A DNA stretch of 48,213 bases from Clostridia bacterium (GTDB taxonomy: Bacteria > Bacillota > Clostridia > TANB77 > UBA1234). The translations under genes and the position numbers were made by a program. The stretch covers positions 1 to 48,213 of the forward strand of contig JAFXCN010000010.1 in assembly GCA_017521465.1 (NCBI GenBank). The letters run 5' to 3'. Below, in pieces: positions 7,205-15,190 of the stretch (its first letter is position 1; every line of letters begins with the position of its first letter). The notes below the pieces were generated by a model, which was not told the origin of the DNA, searched no databases, and worked only from the letters and a program-made list of their open reading frames with translations.

Positions 7205-9253
7205 ATGAAAAAAATATTTAGTATTGTATTATTTCTTTTATTAATAAGTAATGTTTGTTTTGCAAGTTCAGAATATATTGAGGCATTTATAAATAAGAAA
7301 ATAACGATTAAATATGGTATAGATGTATATGAAGATGAGAGATATAATGGTAATAGATATGGGGATGAAGAATATTGTCATGCGTCTAAATATACTTTTA
7401 AAAATTATAAATTCTATGATGTAAATGAGAATGAGGTTTTTCCAATTTCATATCAAGGAACTACTTACTTACCGGTACGAGCAATCTCAAGCTTATTGGA
7501 TATACCAATAGAATGGAATGAAAAAACAAATAGTATTTATTTAACTCAGGGCTTAAAGGATCACGGTGCGGCAAAAGAAGATTATGAAAGTAAAAATAAA
7601 AAAACAAATGAACTTATGAAAATTTCTATGCTTAGAAATGAAGACATAAAAATATATTATAATGGCGAAATTCAAACATTTAAAGACGTAAATGGAACAA
7701 GAGTTTATCCTTTATCTTATAATGGAACAACATATCTGCCAATAAGAGCAGTTTCTAATCTTTTTAATCTTTTTATAGATTGGGAAAGTGAAACACAAAC
7801 TGTACTTATAAAAGAAAAAAATAATTCTAAAATTTTTGGTGATAAAGAAATAAAGGAAGATTTAATTTTTCTTACAGATGAAGAATTAGAGATTGCATTA
7901 AATGAAATTTTTGCAAAATATGGGCATGATTTTGCTACACAAAGACTAGAAGATTACTTTATGCAAAAAAAATGGTATCAAAAAGTTGACGGCAAAAAAG
8001 TATCTGTAACAGATCTTACAAAACAAGAACAACAGAATATCAATAAAATTCAAGAAGAAATAGCACGTAGAAAAACAGCGTATAGAGATATTAATGAGTT
8101 AAAACAACCAGATGTAACCAATATTGAAGATTATAAGACTGCTGAAATATTAAAAGATAATGATGGAAAATATTATGCAAAAATATATGATAGTGTAGAA
8201 GATGCCATAAATGTTCCTTTAAATGATTCTAAAATTTCTAATGTAGAATTACTTCCTTCAAAAATCTACATGGTGAATGATAATTATAAGTATTATTACA
8301 AATATGAAGGAGAAATATATTATATTCCAGTAGAAAAGGCAAATTCTTACAGTGAAGAACGAATAGTGCTAATGGAAGATAATATAGAAATATATAATAA
8401 TGGTGATTTAGTAATCAATAATACAAGAATTCCTAATTTCTTTAATGTAGAAGCATTTGATGAGGTTAATGATAGATATCCAAAACATTATGAAAACATT
8501 ATAGAATTTTTAGTATCTTGTACTCCTATATTAGATGCATATGCAGAAAATATTGGATTTAAATATAATTTGGATAATGATATAGAAACAAATGAGTACA
8601 TATTTACGATAGCATCTAGTACATTTGAAGGTGGGGCTATTTACATAAGTTCTGAGGAAAAATTGTTGTATATAGATAGAGAGAAGAAATTTATAAATAT
8701 ACAAATATTAGATGGTCAGAATTTAACCAAAAATCTAGATGGGTATATGAATTTGTTTGCAAAAGGTTTTTCAAGTGAAGATATGAAAGAGGGGAGTTAT
8801 CTTTTAAATTATTATGGTTCTGGATTTTGTATATTAGGAGAGTATATTAATGAAAATTTTGTAGATGGATACTACATATTTATTCCAAATCATGGATTTG
8901 AGTTAGTAAATAAAACTTTAGATGGTAAGAATGTAGATATGAATAAATATGTTTTTACATTGAAAGATGAAGTAAAACTTTATTCAATAGAAAAATATAT
9001 TGGAGAATATGGCCCAAGAGAGTGGCTTGAAGGCTATGTAGATTCTTCAAAATATGATAAAGTATGGTATCGAGTAAATGAGGTAAATGAAGGAATAATA
9101 GAAACTGAACAAGTAGACTGTGATGAGATAACATTAAAAGCAGGAACAAAAGTTAGAATGCTTTTGGCTGAAGGTTGGTGGCATATCATATTTGAAAGTG
9201 AAGATGGCAAAGAAGCTTATATAATACATTTTACACCTGCGGGAGTTACCTAA
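7205..9253 (+). CDS. Secreted stalk-domain and YARHG-domain protein
   Basis: A secreted or surface protein of 682 residues. A signal peptide (residues 1-20) is followed by two copper-amine-oxidase N-terminal-like (stalk) domains, seen as GTTYLPVRAISSLL (about 85-98) and GTTYLPIRAVSNLF (about 178-191). A YARHG domain follows near 220-290 (LTDEELEIALNEIFAKYGHDF, then YFMQKKWYQ). The remaining 390 residues are acidic and Tyr-rich and not recognised. Stalk domains are common wall-associated modules in Clostridia, and YARHG domains are extracellular and of unknown activity. The start follows GAGGGAGGAAACAT. Confidence 0.82.
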   Translation: MKKIFSIVLFLLLISNVCFASSEYIEAFINKKITIKYGIDVYEDERYNGNRYGDEEYCHASKYTFKNYKFYDVNENEVFPISYQGTTYLPVRAISSLLDIPIEWNEKTNSIYLTQGLKDHGAAKEDYESKNKKTNELMKISMLRNEDIKIYYNGEIQTFKDVNGTRVYPLSYNGTTYLPIRAVSNLFNLFIDWESETQTVLIKEKNNSKIFGDKEIKEDLIFLTDEELEIALNEIFAKYGHDFATQRLEDYFMQKKWYQKVDGKKVSVTDLTKQEQQNINKIQEEIARRKTAYRDINELKQPDVTNIEDYKTAEILKDNDGKYYAKIYDSVEDAINVPLNDSKISNVELLPSKIYMVNDNYKYYYKYEGEIYYIPVEKANSYSEERIVLMEDNIEIYNNGDLVINNTRIPNFFNVEAFDEVNDRYPKHYENIIEFLVSCTPILDAYAENIGFKYNLDNDIETNEYIFTIASSTFEGGAIYISSEEKLLYIDREKKFINIQILDGQNLTKNLDGYMNLFAKGFSSEDMKEGSYLLNYYGSGFCILGEYINENFVDGYYIFIPNHGFELVNKTLDGKNVDMNKYVFTLKDEVKLYSIEKYIGEYGPREWLEGYVDSSKYDKVWYRVNEVNEGIIETEQVDCDEITLKAGTKVRMLLAEGWWHIIFESEDGKEAYIIHFTPAGVT

Positions 9254-9273
9254 TAATAAAATTGAAAATTACA

Positions 9274-9329
9274 GCAAACATGCAAGATTTAGAAAACCAA
9301 ACCAAATTTTAAATTGGTTTGGTTTTTTT
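9274..9329 (+). repeat. Duplicated gene end plus terminator
   Basis: This is a near-exact copy of 7093-7147. It carries the last codons of the 62-residue gene (MQDLENQTKF and stop, in the same frame) and its terminator. It lies just after the YARHG gene and probably ends that transcript. The promoter found after the first copy is not preserved: TTGACA reads TTGAAT here. Confidence 0.85.
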
Positions 9330-9544
9330 GAATGGTATTGATATAAATAATTTAATAGAATTAATATATCGTAATCCAGTCTGGAAATTATTTGATAAGA
9401 TTTTTGGCAATAAGCGAACCGTATATGAATTATGCTGATAGACTAAAAGAAATTACTATTAATTATTTCGGTGAATCGAATATAGGAGCAATATATGAAA
9501 AAGAATTTGAGGGTACACATATACCAATGGAAGAAGATATATAG
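9330..9544 (+). pseudogene. Frameshifted gene remnant
   Basis: Two overlapping frames look like one broken protein. The first reads NGIDINNLIELIYRNPVW, continues to FGNKR and stops at 9439. The second, in another frame, reads ISEPYMNYADRLKEITINYF and ends HIPMEEDI at the stop 9542-9544. A shift near 9405-9420 would join them. No ribosome site or start precedes it. The parent family is not recognised. An intact 39-residue peptide from ATG 9425 is possible but lacks a ribosome site. Confidence 0.45.
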
Positions 9545-9565
9545 TCTTCAATAATATGAAAAATA

Positions 9566-9600
9566 GCACAGCACTAGCCAATTGGCTAGTGCTTTTTTAT
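9566..9600 (+). terminator. Terminator before the radical SAM operon
   Basis: A perfect 24-base palindrome (9570-9593, centre CCAATTGG) is followed by TTTTTT. The identical palindrome recurs at 14720-14743, after the operon. Confidence 0.88.
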
Positions 9601-9613
9601 TTTTATTTTAATG

Positions 9614-9642
9614 TTGATGATTAACTATAAAAATGATAGTAT
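9614..9642 (+). promoter_or_regulatory. Candidate promoter of the radical SAM operon
   Basis: TTGATG (9614-9619) and TAGTAT (9637-9642) with a 17 bp spacer, about 20 bases before the start at 9664. Both hexamers are imperfect. Confidence 0.45.
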
Positions 9643-9663
9643 TATTATGTTAGGAGGCCTAAT

Positions 9664-10122
9664 ATGATTAGTAATAATTTATATGATAAAAAGTTGACAA
9701 AAGAAGTTGTTGTTAATATGTTTGCCGATGGATATGATTGTTCACAAGTAGTATTATCTAATGTTTGTGATAAATTGGGAATAACTAAAGAACAAGCATT
9801 GAAAACTGCTGCAGCATTTGGTGGCGGTATGTGGCATGGAGAAACGTGTGGATGTGTAGTAGGAGCATTAATTGCACTTGGATTGAAATATGGTACTGTT
9901 ATTCCAAAAGATGCTGACGGTAAAAATAATTTGCTTCAAAAGAAAGCGGAATTCGAGAAAGAATTTTGTGATAAATTTAATAGTTGTATATGCAGAGAAA
10001 TACTTGGACATGACTTATCTGTTCCAGAGGAAATGCAAATGATTCAAGAAAAAAAGTTACTACAAACTAAATGTCCTGAAGTTGTTTGTATTGCGTGTGA
10101 AATTTTGGAGAAAATGTTGTAA
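9664..10122 (+). CDS. C_GCAxxG_C_C family redox protein
   Basis: A cytosolic 152-residue protein of the C_GCAxxG_C_C family, named for its cysteine pattern and thought to be redox-active. Visible cysteines are YDCSQ (C25), CGCVVGA (about 59-61), a pair in CDKFNSCICRE (about 102-110) and KCPEVVCIAC near the C-terminus. The family often sits beside redox or metal-dependent enzymes. It is the first gene of a seven-gene operon, starts after TTAGGAGGCCTAAT, and ends one base before the start of the next gene, so translation is probably coupled. Role inferred: electron carrier or cluster helper for the radical SAM enzymes that follow. Confidence 0.87.
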   Translation: MISNNLYDKKLTKEVVVNMFADGYDCSQVVLSNVCDKLGITKEQALKTAAAFGGGMWHGETCGCVVGALIALGLKYGTVIPKDADGKNNLLQKKAEFEKEFCDKFNSCICREILGHDLSVPEEMQMIQEKKLLQTKCPEVVCIACEILEKML

Positions 10123-10123
10123 T

Positions 10124-11104
10124 ATGGAATTAATAAAAATTGTAGAAAAAAAAGCCAAAGAAGGTATTGCGTTGGCTAGAGAAGAAATAGTTTCGTTATT
10201 GGAAATACCTTTAGGCAGCGAAGAAGATATACAACTAAGAAAAGTTGCACATGAAGTAGCATTATATAAGACAAAAGGTTGCGCTTATATATGGAGTGCA
10301 GTAGGAGCTGATTACGCACCTTGTCCAATGAATTGTAAGTTTTGTTCTTTTGGAGAAGAATGGAGAATTATTAAAGAGCAAGTTCATTATACTAAGGAGC
10401 AAATTATAAATCGTGCTAAACAATTTGTTAATAAAGGTGCTAGATTTATTGTTTTAAGAACAACAGAGTTTTATAGTATTCCTGTATTGATAGAACTAGC
10501 TAAAGAAATGAGAAAACAAATATCAGGAAGTTATGAAATTGTATTTAATACTGGTGAGTTTGATATGACTATTGCAAACTTAATGGCCGAAGCAGGAGTA
10601 AATGGAATATATCATGCATGTAGATTAAGAGAAGGGATAGATACACCTTTTGATCCTTGGGAGAGGAAAAATACGATGAACAATGTTTATCGTTCTGGAC
10701 TTAAATTAATAAGTCTTGTAGAACCAATTGGTATAGAACATACTAATGAAGAAATAGCAGATAATTTTTTGCAAATTCTTAAGCATGGTGCTGTAATTTC
10801 TGGCGCAATGGCAAGGGTACCTGTTCCAGGCACTCCACTAGGTAGTATTGAAAGAATTTCAGATGAACGTCTTGCACAAATTATAGCTGTACTTAGACTT
10901 TCGGGTGGAGATATAGTTAAAGATATTTGTGTGCATCCGGCTACACCTGAAGCAATACAAAGTGGAGCTAATATTATGGTGGTTGAAACAGGAGCTATTC
11001 CTCGTGATGTGCACTGTGAAGAAGATAATTGGCATGGTGTTGATATAGAACAGGCGCGTACACTATTAGAAAACGCTGGTTATAATGTATATAATCACGA
11101 ATAA
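10124..11104 (+). CDS. Biotin-synthase-like radical SAM enzyme
   Basis: A radical S-adenosylmethionine enzyme of 326 residues. The [4Fe-4S] motif is PCPMNCKFCSFG (CxxxCxxC). The length and TIM-barrel-like flow (FIVLRTTEFYS, REGIDTPFDPWERKNTM, VPVPGTPLG, VVETGAIPRD) resemble the BioB/HydE/PylB group. The biotin synthase signature and a bio operon are absent, so biotin synthesis is unlikely. The ATG at 10124 was chosen because it directly follows the previous stop; the longer frame from 10082 lies inside that gene. GGAG lies 13 bases before. The product is unknown; context suggests a partner of the second radical SAM enzyme. Confidence 0.82.
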   Translation: MELIKIVEKKAKEGIALAREEIVSLLEIPLGSEEDIQLRKVAHEVALYKTKGCAYIWSAVGADYAPCPMNCKFCSFGEEWRIIKEQVHYTKEQIINRAKQFVNKGARFIVLRTTEFYSIPVLIELAKEMRKQISGSYEIVFNTGEFDMTIANLMAEAGVNGIYHACRLREGIDTPFDPWERKNTMNNVYRSGLKLISLVEPIGIEHTNEEIADNFLQILKHGAVISGAMARVPVPGTPLGSIERISDERLAQIIAVLRLSGGDIVKDICVHPATPEAIQSGANIMVVETGAIPRDVHCEEDNWHGVDIEQARTLLENAGYNVYNHE

Positions 11105-11133
11105 ATAATTTGAAAATAAAGAGAAGTGAAAAA

Positions 11134-12504
11134 ATGGATAGAGATTATATTTATTATGAATATACAAATAGTCTTTGTAACGAATGCATGAAAGTAATTC
11201 CTGCAAAAATTGTTTTTAAAGATAATAAAGTATATATATTAAAATTTTGCCCAGAACATGGAGAACAACTAGAATTAATTGAACATGATGTAGAGTATTA
11301 TAAACACAAAAGAGATTTTGATAAATCTGGTACAATATCCAAAACACAAACAGAAATAAAAAATGGTTGCCCTTACGACTGTGGTTTGTGTCCTAATCAT
11401 GATCAGCACAGCTGTATTAATTTGATAGAAATAACAAATAGATGCAATATGTGTTGTAATACATGTTATGCAAACAGTAGCAAAGGCGAAGATCTTGAGA
11501 TGTCTTTGATTGAAAAGATGATGGATTTCGCTGTTGATGCAGAAGGCGGAAGAGCTGAAATTGTGCAAATAAGTGGTGGCGAACCAACACTTCACAAAGA
11601 TATTATAAATATAATAAAAATGGCGAGAGAAAAATTTCAATATGTTATGCTAAATACTAATGGTATTAGAATTGCAGAAGATGAATCTTTTGTGAAGGAG
11701 TTAAGTCAATTTGTTGGAAAATTCGAAATTTATTTACAGTTTGATTCGTTTGAAGATAAAACGTATAATACAATAAGAGGAAGAAATTTAAAAGAGATAA
11801 AACAAAAGGCTATAGACAACCTTATAAAATATAATATTCCAATAACTCTTGTAATGACTGTTGAAAGAGATATAAATGACAATGAGATTGGAAAGGTAAT
11901 TTCATATGGACTTGAAACCAAAGGTGTAAGAGGGATAAATATTCAACCAGTTGCGTACTTTGGCAGAAAAATTGGGAATGTGGATAGGAAAAACAGAGTA
12001 ACAATGACAGATGTTATTCAAAAAATAGAAGAACAAACAAAAAAGATGTTAATAAAAGAAGATTTTTTGCCTTTACCATGCAATGTCGAAAAAGTTTCTT
12101 TAACATATCTTTATAAAACTAAAGAAGGATTTATACCAATTACGAGAGCAAATAGTATAAAGAATTATTTACCATATATAAATAATACATTTACTTTTAA
12201 AATTGAAGATGCATTGACAAATGGAAAAGATATATTGTTTGGTGGTTGTTGTAATCCTTTAAAATTTCTAAAAGATTTTAAAAAGTTTGTTCCAAACGAT
12301 TTTATGAGCTGGCCTATGGATAAAAGAAGTGAATATGTAAGTGAAAATACTTTTAGAATAACAATAACATCATTTATAGATAAATATAATTTTGATATGA
12401 AGTCGATGCAAAAAGAATGTGTACATATTGTTACAAAAGATTTAAAGCGAATACCATTTTCATCATATAATATGATCTATAGAAATGAGGGATCAAATGA
12501 ATGA
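11134..12504 (+). CDS. Radical SAM enzyme resembling tetraether synthase (Tes/MJ0619)
   Basis: A 456-residue radical SAM protein with several metal sites. Near the N-terminus CNECMK and FCPEHGE look like a rubredoxin-type four-ligand site. GCPYDCGLCPNH (about residues 80-91) is a first CxxxCxxC site. TNRCNMCCNTCYANSS (about 105-118) is the SAM-binding CxxxCxxC motif, followed by SGGEPTLHKD. GGCCNPLKF lies in the C-terminal part. This plan matches archaeal MJ0619/Tes, which joins two lipid chains between their methyl ends, and related bacterial enzymes proposed to make membrane-spanning lipids. ATG 11134 follows AGAGAAGTG; an upstream TTG frame lacks a ribosome site. The assignment is by motif order only; other MJ0619-like methyltransferases remain possible. 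Confidence 0.75.
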   Translation: MDRDYIYYEYTNSLCNECMKVIPAKIVFKDNKVYILKFCPEHGEQLELIEHDVEYYKHKRDFDKSGTISKTQTEIKNGCPYDCGLCPNHDQHSCINLIEITNRCNMCCNTCYANSSKGEDLEMSLIEKMMDFAVDAEGGRAEIVQISGGEPTLHKDIINIIKMAREKFQYVMLNTNGIRIAEDESFVKELSQFVGKFEIYLQFDSFEDKTYNTIRGRNLKEIKQKAIDNLIKYNIPITLVMTVERDINDNEIGKVISYGLETKGVRGINIQPVAYFGRKIGNVDRKNRVTMTDVIQKIEEQTKKMLIKEDFLPLPCNVEKVSLTYLYKTKEGFIPITRANSIKNYLPYINNTFTFKIEDALTNGKDILFGGCCNPLKFLKDFKKFVPNDFMSWPMDKRSEYVSENTFRITITSFIDKYNFDMKSMQKECVHIVTKDLKRIPFSSYNMIYRNEGSNE

Positions 12505-13114
12505 AATATTAAAGAATATAATAGAAAAAGTTGGGCTTGAAACGTTTGTAATTAGTTTTATTGTAACACTTGGAATTGTTCTAATATATTTAAGAGTTTT
12601 TAAAAATTTTAAACAAGCAAAATTACAAAAAGATCAGAGAAAAAAAGAAATTAAATCGGTAGTTGAAACAACTAGTATGACATGTTTCTTTATTTTGTGT
12701 TATGTAATTGTTATAACTGGTTTGGGAAGTTTTACTTTTAGTAATATCTATATAAATATACTTGCATTAATTGTATATATTATAGGAACTGTTTTTAACT
12801 TACTTGGAAGAAAATATTTAGGGGCAAATTGGGGAAATAATGTTGTAATATATACAAATCATACTTTAGTAACAGATGGTGTATATAAGGTTGTAAGACA
12901 TCCCCTATATGCTTCTATTATTTGGATGATATATGCAGTAGGTATTCTTTATAAAAATTATTTAGTAATAATATTGAATACAATTATATTCATACCTTTT
13001 ATGACATATAGAGCAAAACAGGAAGAGAAAGAATTAGAAAAAATATTTGAGGAATATAAAAACTACAAAAAGAGAGTAGGTATGTTTTTTCCAAAAATAT
13101 TGAAAAGGAGATAA
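12497..13114 (+). CDS. ICMT/PEMT-family membrane methyltransferase
   Basis: An integral membrane protein of 205 residues with about four or five hydrophobic segments. The C-terminal signature of the isoprenylcysteine carboxyl methyltransferase / phospholipid methyltransferase family is clear: VTDGVYKVVRHPLYAS, then RAKQEEKELEKIFEEYKNY. These enzymes methylate membrane-bound substrates with SAM. The ATG at 12497 follows GAGGGATC and overlaps the previous gene by eight bases, so the two are translationally coupled. In this context the substrate is more likely a lipid or small hydrophobic molecule than a protein, but the sequence cannot show it. Confidence 0.85.
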   Translation: MNEILKNIIEKVGLETFVISFIVTLGIVLIYLRVFKNFKQAKLQKDQRKKEIKSVVETTSMTCFFILCYVIVITGLGSFTFSNIYINILALIVYIIGTVFNLLGRKYLGANWGNNVVIYTNHTLVTDGVYKVVRHPLYASIIWMIYAVGILYKNYLVIILNTIIFIPFMTYRAKQEEKELEKIFEEYKNYKKRVGMFFPKILKRR

Positions 13115-13117
13115 AAA

Positions 13118-13600
13118 ATGGTTGAAGTAAAAATGGCAACAATACCTAAAAAAGCATTTGCATTTTGTAGATGGACAATATGCATATTATTTTGGACAAC
13201 ATCTGTATTATTGTTTTTTAATATTAAATGGATGATTTTCATTCCTTTTACAATAATGATATTATCTGGAATACTCACAGTAAAAAGAGCTCCACTAATT
13301 GTACTTTATAAAATACTTTTTGACAGAAAAGGAAAAGGTGAAACAGAAGTCTTAAATGTGAATAGTATTAGATTTTCTCATTTTGTTGGAGCTACTTTTA
13401 GTTTTATTGCAATATTATTTTTGTATATATTTAAGATTAATTTAGTCGGGTATATATTTATAGGTTTATTAACTATATTACAAACTATAGCTGCATTTGG
13501 TTTTTGTTCTGCCCAAAAATTATATGAATGCTTAATACTTGGTAAGAATTGTTGTAATTTGGGAAAAAAATTAAGAGGGGGAAAATGTGATGTTAGATAA
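13118..13600 (+). CDS. DUF4395 family membrane protein
   Basis: A 160-residue membrane protein with four hydrophobic segments (about residues 15-32, 33-50, 86-104 and 108-124). It ends in a Cys-rich tail (GFCSAQKLYECLILGKNCC, then GGKC). The pattern fits the DUF4395 family, whose function is not established. The start has AAGGAGATAAAAA and lies four bases after the methyltransferase. The Cys-rich tail faces one side of the membrane and might take part in thiol redox chemistry, which is inference. Confidence 0.75.
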   Translation: MVEVKMATIPKKAFAFCRWTICILFWTTSVLLFFNIKWMIFIPFTIMILSGILTVKRAPLIVLYKILFDRKGKGETEVLNVNSIRFSHFVGATFSFIAILFLYIFKINLVGYIFIGLLTILQTIAAFGFCSAQKLYECLILGKNCCNLGKKLRGGKCDVR

Positions 13601-14375
13601 CCATTACACCCCAGATAATTTTGGAATAATTAGAAATTTTAATATGTTAGGGATAGAAATTTCTACATATACATTTTTTGTAGCATTAGCTTGTTTCGTT
13701 ACAATAGCATTTTATTTATTAAGTATGAGAAAAAAAGAAAAAGAAGATAAACAACATACTTTTTCAATTGTGATGGCGGCACTGATTGGTGGAATAATAG
13801 GTTCTAAGATTCCTGTAATAATAGAAAATTTTGAAGTTTTAATACGAGAACCCCAAAATTTAAAGTATTTTTTGCTAACAGGAAAATCAATTATTGGTGG
13901 AATAATTGGTGGCTGGCTTGCAATAAAGATTATTAAAAAAATTAAAGGTATTTCAAATAAGAAATATGGAAACGAAATTGCGCCAGCAATAGCGCTTGGA
14001 ATGGGAATCGGAAGAATAGGATGCTTTTTAACGGGATGTTGCTATGGAATAGAAACAAAACTACCTATAGGAGTTGATTTTGGTGATGGTGCTTTGAGAT
14101 ACCCCACCCAATTAATTGAAATGATATTTTGCATGATACTATTTATATACTTATATTACAAACAAAAAACAAAAAAAGAATTGTTTCCAGGAAGTTTATT
14201 TAAAGAATTAGTGTTATATTACTTTATATTTAGATTTTTTATAGAATTTATAAGAGGAACAGAAAAAAATATAGCATATTTAAGCATATATCAGGTGATA
14301 TGCTTACTAGGAATAACTCTCTATATTTTTAAAATAATAAGGAGGAACTATTATGGACGAAGAAAAGAAAAATGA
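13590..14375 (+). CDS. Atypical Lgt-like (prolipoprotein diacylglyceryl transferase family) protein
   Basis: A polytopic membrane protein of 261 residues. Lgt-like blocks are present in order: GKSIIGGIIGGWLA, GRIGCFLTGCCYG, RYPTQLIE and RFFIEFIRG. In true Lgt the second block reads close to GRIGNFINGE and the third RHPSQLYE. Here the block has three cysteines and lacks the Asn and the acidic residue, so classical lipoprotein diacylglyceryl transfer is doubtful. A divergent transferase of a glycerolipid or diacylglyceryl group is a reasonable guess from context. ATG 13590 overlaps the end of the DUF4395 gene and sits eight bases after GAGGGGG; GTG 13587 is the alternative. Confidence 0.82.
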   Translation: MLDNHYTPDNFGIIRNFNMLGIEISTYTFFVALACFVTIAFYLLSMRKKEKEDKQHTFSIVMAALIGGIIGSKIPVIIENFEVLIREPQNLKYFLLTGKSIIGGIIGGWLAIKIIKKIKGISNKKYGNEIAPAIALGMGIGRIGCFLTGCCYGIETKLPIGVDFGDGALRYPTQLIEMIFCMILFIYLYYKQKTKKELFPGSLFKELVLYYFIFRFFIEFIRGTEKNIAYLSIYQVICLLGITLYIFKIIRRNYYGRRKEK

Positions 14376-14688
14376 AATTCTTGAAGAGGATTTTGAGGAA
14401 GAAAATATTGAGGAATATGTTGACGAATATACTGACAGATGTATAAAAGAAGAAAAAAAATTTCTTAAAACAATTTTAACTTGGTTAATTCTGATTGGAA
14501 TGATATTAACTATTTATTTATTTATTGTTTATTTGTTGATATGGATTGTAATGAGAGTAGAAAAGTTACATCTGAAGAAAAATATTTTTTGGAATGCTTA
14601 TGATTCGGCTTTTAAAAAATATGCTATTGTAATTTTAGTACTTTTAGTTGCACTAGGTGGATGTTTTTTTGTTCTTCCTTCTTTGTAA
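14353..14688 (+). CDS. Small acidic membrane protein, last gene of the operon
   Basis: Not recognised. It has 111 residues: an acidic N-terminal tail (1-35, rich in Glu/Asp), a hydrophobic segment near 40-68, a short basic loop (KLHLKKN), and a second segment near 90-110. The start follows AAGGAGGAACTATT and overlaps the Lgt-like gene by 23 bases, which ties it to the operon. It may be a small accessory subunit for the membrane enzymes before it. Confidence 0.72.
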   Translation: MDEEKKNEILEEDFEEENIEEYVDEYTDRCIKEEKKFLKTILTWLILIGMILTIYLFIVYLLIWIVMRVEKLHLKKNIFWNAYDSAFKKYAIVILVLLVALGGCFFVLPSL

Positions 14689-14713
14689 TAGAAATTGTTT
14701 TATATACAAAAAG

Positions 14714-14756
14714 AAACCCAGCACTAGCCAATTGGCTAGTGCTGTTTTATTTTTTT
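14714..14756 (+). terminator. Terminator after the radical SAM operon
   Basis: The perfect 24-base palindrome at 14720-14743 is followed by GTTTTATTTTTTT. It is identical to the one at 9570-9593. It also faces the end of the convergent zinc-ribbon gene. Confidence 0.85.
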
Positions 14757-15021
14757 ATTCAAAATCCCAAGGTTGCAAGTCATGGAAAAACTGCATTACA
14801 TACTCTTTAGCAGCTTCGCCAATAAGACCTTTTTCAGCAGCTTCTTCTTTAAAACTTTCTAACATAGGAATCAATTTTTCGCCTTTGCAACGAGGGCATT
14901 TTTCTCGATCACGCAGTTTAACATTTTTATAATTGCCAATAAATCCTCGTCCTAAACAAACAGGACACATAATTTGATCATTTCTTGAGTAAGCATGCTG
15001 TTCACAAGGATCGATTTTCAT
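14755..15021 (-). CDS. Small zinc-ribbon protein with DnaJ-type CxxCxGxG motif
   Basis: An 88-residue cytosolic protein with CPVCLGRGFIG and, 14 residues later, CPRCKGEKLI, so four cysteines arranged like half of a DnaJ zinc-binding domain. There is no J domain, so it is not a DnaJ chaperone; it probably binds one zinc ion. The C-terminus (ESFKEEAAEKGLIGEAAKE, then QPWDFE) is helical. The chosen start follows AAAAGGAGGACTTCAT; a longer frame from 15075 adds 18 residues without a ribosome site. It is monocistronic and divergent from mnmA. The role is unknown. Confidence 0.78.
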   Translation of the reverse strand: MKIDPCEQHAYSRNDQIMCPVCLGRGFIGNYKNVKLRDREKCPRCKGEKLIPMLESFKEEAAEKGLIGEAAKEYVMQFFHDLQPWDFE

Positions 15022-15122
15022 ATGAAGTCCTCCTTTTAAATTAGTCGAGAGGGTAAAAAGTACATTTTCAAGCACAATATATAACGGATTTACATAAATG
15101 TCAATGTTAATTAGAAATATAC

Positions 15123-15151
15123 TTGAAAAAACTCTAATATTATGTTAAATT
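15123..15151 (+). promoter_or_regulatory. Candidate promoter for mnmA
   Basis: TTGAAA (15123-15128) and TAAATT (15146-15151) with a 17 bp spacer, 40 bases before the start. Confidence 0.4.
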
Positions 15152-15190
15152 GTAAATAGCAATTTATATTAATAAAAATGGAGAATATAT

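Noticed and set aside
10124-11104. Call of biotin synthase for the first radical SAM gene
   Set aside because: The CxxxCxxC motif and length fit the superfamily, but biotin synthase signatures and other biotin genes are missing.
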